Positions 6,844-8,408 of a DNA stretch of 8,408 bases are shown in pieces. Source of the DNA: Shinella sp. (GTDB lineage: Bacteria; Pseudomonadota; Alphaproteobacteria; Rhizobiales; Rhizobiaceae); NCBI GenBank assembly GCA_003248775.1, contig QFQX01000083.1:1-8408 (forward strand), read 5' to 3'. The position numbers and the translations under genes are program-made. Position 1 is the first letter of the stretch. The number at the start of each line of letters is the position of its first letter. The notes below the pieces were generated by a model that worked only from the letters and a program-made list of their open reading frames with translations, did no database searches and had not been told where the DNA came from.

Positions 6844-7523
6844 TACGAGAGCGCCGTTATCGGGTCTGCACCGAAAAGTGCGGCGTGACCGCCCGTCAGC
6901 AGCCAGATCGTGATGGCGGCCGTGATCGCCAGCGACAGGGCAAGTGGGGCATCGATGCGAAGGTGGGCCTTACCCCTCAGCAAGCCGGCAAGGGGCGTCA
7001 TCGGGTAGCGGGCGGCAAGTGCCGGCCAGCGGGGGCCGATCCGCCTGCGGGCGCGCCGGTCGAGGATGAAAAGGCCGGCCACGGAAAACAGGCCGAGGCC
7101 GCCGAACAGGACGAGAGAGCGGAGATCGCCGTTGACGACGAGGTGGCCGAGCGACCAGAGCGTGAAGCCCCATTGCACGGGATGGCGGGTGATCTCGACG
7201 ATCGCGCCGGGCTCATCGCCATGACGAAAGCTGATTGAAAAGGGATTGGTCGAAAGCAAGCCGGCGGTCACCAGAAAGAGGCCGAGCGGCGCAAGCACAA
7301 GCGTCAGCATCGCCTGCCAGCCGGCCGGCGCCCAGAGTTCGATGTAATCGGTATTCAGCGCGGCATGGAAAAGCCAGGCGAGTACGACAACCGACACGAG
7401 GGAGTAGAGGCCGAGATAGGTTCTGCGTCCGAGAAGCGCTATCGCGCCGGCGCGGACCGGTGGTAGTGCCGGGATCGAATGCAACGCCAGAAAGGCGGCA
7501 AGCGCCATCAGAAGCTGGCTCAC
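6840..7523 (-). CDS. nnrU: NnrU family membrane protein
   Basis: NnrU is an inner-membrane protein first tied to nitrite and NO reductase expression in Rhodobacter sphaeroides; its biochemical role is unsettled. The 227-aa product has about six hydrophobic segments (roughly 3-20, 38-54, 70-92, 118-131, 134-154, 192-210). Family motifs are 'ALHSIPALPPVR' (H15), 'RRTYLGLYSLVSV', 'NPFSISFR' and 'ITRHPVQWGFTLWSLGHLVVNGD' (H114, H127). The family is related to plant 15-cis-zeta-carotene isomerase, a heme protein, so the conserved histidines may bind heme. The GTG at 7523 is chosen because it overlaps the preceding stop (GTGA), implying coupling. An ATG at 7508 is the alternative. The open frame further upstream to 7919 is the wrong frame of the hemerythrin-like gene. 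The TAG stop lies in the terminal CTCTAA of the repeat element. Confidence 0.88.
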   Translation of the reverse strand: MSQLLMALAAFLALHSIPALPPVRAGAIALLGRRTYLGLYSLVSVVVLAWLFHAALNTDYIELWAPAGWQAMLTLVLAPLGLFLVTAGLLSTNPFSISFRHGDEPGAIVEITRHPVQWGFTLWSLGHLVVNGDLRSLVLFGGLGLFSVAGLFILDRRARRRIGPRWPALAARYPMTPLAGLLRGKAHLRIDAPLALSLAITAAITIWLLTGGHAALFGADPITALSY

Positions 7524-7993
7524 ATCAGGATCTCCCGCCCCTCCGCCTCGGCGACGCACAATGCCTCGATCATCAGCTTCTCGGCAGCGACGTGCCGGCG
7601 GATGCACTCGAAGAAGCCGCGAAGCATGTAGCCTACCGTGTCGAAAGACAGGCGGCAACGGCCTTCGATCATCGCCTTCAGCGTCAGTGAGATCTCTTCG
7701 GCTGCAAGCCCGTCGAAACGGTGCTCGCCTTTCAACCGCTCGATCATCATCGCGGCGAAGCAGGATCCGGCGCTTCGGTCGAAGTCGGGGAAAAGAACCC
7801 GTTCCTCCAGTTGCTGCGTCTGCCGAAGCAGAGGCGTGACCGACTGCGCCACCTCGCGGCAAAGGTCCTCGTTGATGTCGAAAGGCAGCGAGTCCGCAAT
7901 CTCTTCGAGCTTGAGACAAAGGGTAAGCAAAGCATCGTGGTTCCTGCCGAGGGCGGCAAGATCCTGTGCATTGAGTGGTAATCGGGACGTCAT
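7520..7993 (-). CDS. Hemerythrin-like HHE-domain protein
   Basis: This 157-aa protein is predicted to be a cytoplasmic four-helix bundle of the hemerythrin HHE family, which can hold a di-iron site and bind O2 or NO. Candidate metal ligands are H19 ('GRNHDALL'), E63/E64 ('QQLEERVLFPDF'), H91 ('KGEHRFD'), H134 and E138 ('RRHVAAEKLMIE'). The usual histidine before the 'EExxLFP' motif seems replaced by Q or L (60-62), so the iron site may be altered. The ATG at 7993 has a strong GGAGG-type ribosome site immediately upstream, in a 10-base gap after the small membrane protein gene. It overlaps nnrU by 4 bases. Context among nor/nnr genes suggests NO sensing, repair or buffering, but this is inference. 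The open frame reaching 8107 is rejected as start because it overlaps the small upstream gene. Confidence 0.8.
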   Translation of the reverse strand: MTSRLPLNAQDLAALGRNHDALLTLCLKLEEIADSLPFDINEDLCREVAQSVTPLLRQTQQLEERVLFPDFDRSAGSCFAAMMIERLKGEHRFDGLAAEEISLTLKAMIEGRCRLSFDTVGYMLRGFFECIRRHVAAEKLMIEALCVAEAEGREILM

Positions 7994-8003
7994 CTCCGCC
8001 TCC

Positions 8004-8159
8004 TCATTGTCCGACGAACAGGATGGCGGCGATGGCGACGGAGGCGAGCACCGCCGAGATGGTGCCGCCGCGCTGAAGCACGCCCATCCTGTGCAGGGTG
8101 ACAGCAAAGCCGACGATAACAGGTGTCACCACGGCAAGTCCGATCTGTGCGTCCGTCAT
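8004..8159 (-). CDS. Small two-helix membrane protein of the nnr operon (NnrT-like?)
   Basis: A 51-aa reading frame starts at ATG 8159 and ends at TGA 8004-8006. It has a good ribosome site, AAGGAG at 8169-8174, nine bases upstream. The product has two hydrophobic stretches (about 5-23, 'IGLAVVTPVIVGFAVTLH', and 34-50, 'ISAVLASVAIAAILFVG') joined by a short basic turn 'RMGVLQRGG'. It is therefore probably a membrane hairpin. It lies 10 bases ahead of the hemerythrin-like gene and 60 bases from an FNR-type box, as first gene of the operon. Its position next to nnrU raises the possibility of NnrT, but I cannot confirm that from sequence. Otherwise it could be a small subunit or assembly factor for a membrane complex. 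The function is unknown. Confidence 0.75.
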   Translation of the reverse strand: MTDAQIGLAVVTPVIVGFAVTLHRMGVLQRGGTISAVLASVAIAAILFVGQ

Positions 8160-8183
8160 GAGCAAAATCTCCTTCGATGCTGC

Positions 8184-8189
8184 AGCCTA
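8184..8189 (-). promoter_or_regulatory. Possible -10 of the small-protein/hemerythrin/nnrU operon
   Basis: The minus strand reads TAGGCT here. With the FNR-type box centred at 8218.5 acting at -41.5, the start site is near 8177 and the -10 falls exactly on these bases. The ribosome site at 8169-8174 then begins just after the transcript start. The hexamer alone is weak (three of six). Confidence 0.35.
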
Positions 8190-8211
8190 TGCCCGCCAAC
8201 CGCCCGCTTCT

Positions 8212-8225
8212 TTGTGTTTGCTCAA
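8212..8225. promoter_or_regulatory. FNR/NnrR-type box between the nnr operon and norE
   Basis: TTGTGTTTGCTCAA fits TTG-N8-CAA, the general site for FNR, FixK, NnrR and Dnr regulators. The symmetry extends one or two bases outward on each side (CTTTG at 8210-8214, CAAAG at 8223-8227). It is the only such box in the 100 bases between two divergent denitrification-related operons. Its internal bases differ from the ubi box, so the two sites could favour different family members (for example NnrR here). The motif is seen; the regulator is inferred. Confidence 0.65.
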
Positions 8226-8247
8226 AGAGGCCGGCGATGGTGGCGGC

Positions 8248-8253
8248 TAGAAA
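8248..8253 (+). promoter_or_regulatory. Possible -10 of the norE promoter
   Basis: TAGAAA matches the -10 consensus at four of six positions and lies where a class II FNR-type promoter centred at 8218.5 needs it. The implied start site is about 8260, the A of the norE ATG, which would make the message nearly leaderless. Confidence 0.35.
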
Positions 8254-8259
8254 GACGCC

Positions 8260-8408
8260 ATGAACGCAAGCGCTGGATCATCGAACCTGTCCACCAGGAT
8301 TGCCGCCGAAGAGGAAGGCGATACGCTTCTTCTCTGGATACTCGTGTGGAGCGAACTCGTCGCTTTCGGCATCCTGCTTGCCGGGTTCCTCGTGATGTCC
8401 CTGCTGGA
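8260..8408 (+). CDS. norE: NorE, cytochrome c oxidase subunit III-like protein of NO reductase (partial)
   Basis: The first 49 codons of a gene run off the right edge. The product begins with about 20 polar residues and then 'GDTLLLWILVWSELVAFGILLAGFLVMSLL', the first membrane helix typical of the NorE branch of the subunit III family. NorE is an inner-membrane accessory protein in nor operons that raises NO reductase activity; norF, norC and norB commonly follow. Only the first helix is visible, so a different subunit III-like protein is possible, though the neighbouring nnrU and FNR-type box favour NorE. There is no strong ribosome site upstream; GAAAG at 8250-8254 is weak. Confidence 0.75.
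   Translation, partial: MNASAGSSNLSTRIAAEEEGDTLLLWILVWSELVAFGILLAGFLVMSLL

Noticed and set aside
7524..7919. Extension of the nnrU frame upstream
   Set aside because: It lies entirely over the hemerythrin-like gene in another frame, reads as Arg/Gly-rich shadow sequence, and the GTG at 7523 gives a clean coupled start.
7994..8107. Longer start for the hemerythrin-like protein
   Set aside because: The added residues are Ser/Pro/Cys-rich shadow of the small membrane protein gene; ATG 7993 has a strong ribosome site.

Overview
The window is GC-rich alphaproteobacterial DNA, most likely from the Rhizobiaceae (an Agrobacterium/Rhizobium/Ensifer/Shinella-type genome). The grounds are codon and base use, the gene content, and two intergenic palindromic elements of the kind scattered through rhizobial genomes. 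The genus cannot be fixed from this window. The right half belongs to a denitrification locus.

Layout: positions 1-189 hold a strong hairpin and a mosaic palindromic element. A minus-strand gene (190-1800) encodes a Tat-exported family 5 solute-binding protein. A 325-base gap (1801-2125) holds its probable promoter. Then come ubiV, ubiU and ubiT (2126-4541, minus strand, tightly overlapping, transcribed in the order ubiT-ubiU-ubiV). Divergent from them are ubiD and ubiX (4653-6745, plus strand, 4-base overlap). A perfect 39-base palindrome and a second imperfect one fill the convergent gap 6742-6843. Next is a minus-strand operon transcribed in the order small membrane protein (51 aa), hemerythrin-like protein, nnrU (8159 down to 6840). 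The window ends in the first 49 codons of a divergent norE (from 8260, plus strand), the likely first gene of a nor operon.

How it fits together: UbiT, UbiU and UbiV are the known O2-independent ubiquinone hydroxylation module. UbiX makes the prenylated flavin that UbiD uses to decarboxylate the ubiquinone precursor. Together they let the cell make ubiquinone without oxygen, which a denitrifier needs to feed electrons to nitrate, nitrite and NO reductases. Both divergent promoter regions contain a 14-base CRP/FNR-superfamily box of the TTG-N8-CAA type (4605-4618 and 8212-8225). This suggests that quinone supply and NO handling share regulation by an FNR/FixK or NnrR-type factor. That co-regulation is the most interesting inference here. 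No wholly unknown system was found, but the 51-aa protein and the hemerythrin-like protein in the nnrU operon have no firm function.
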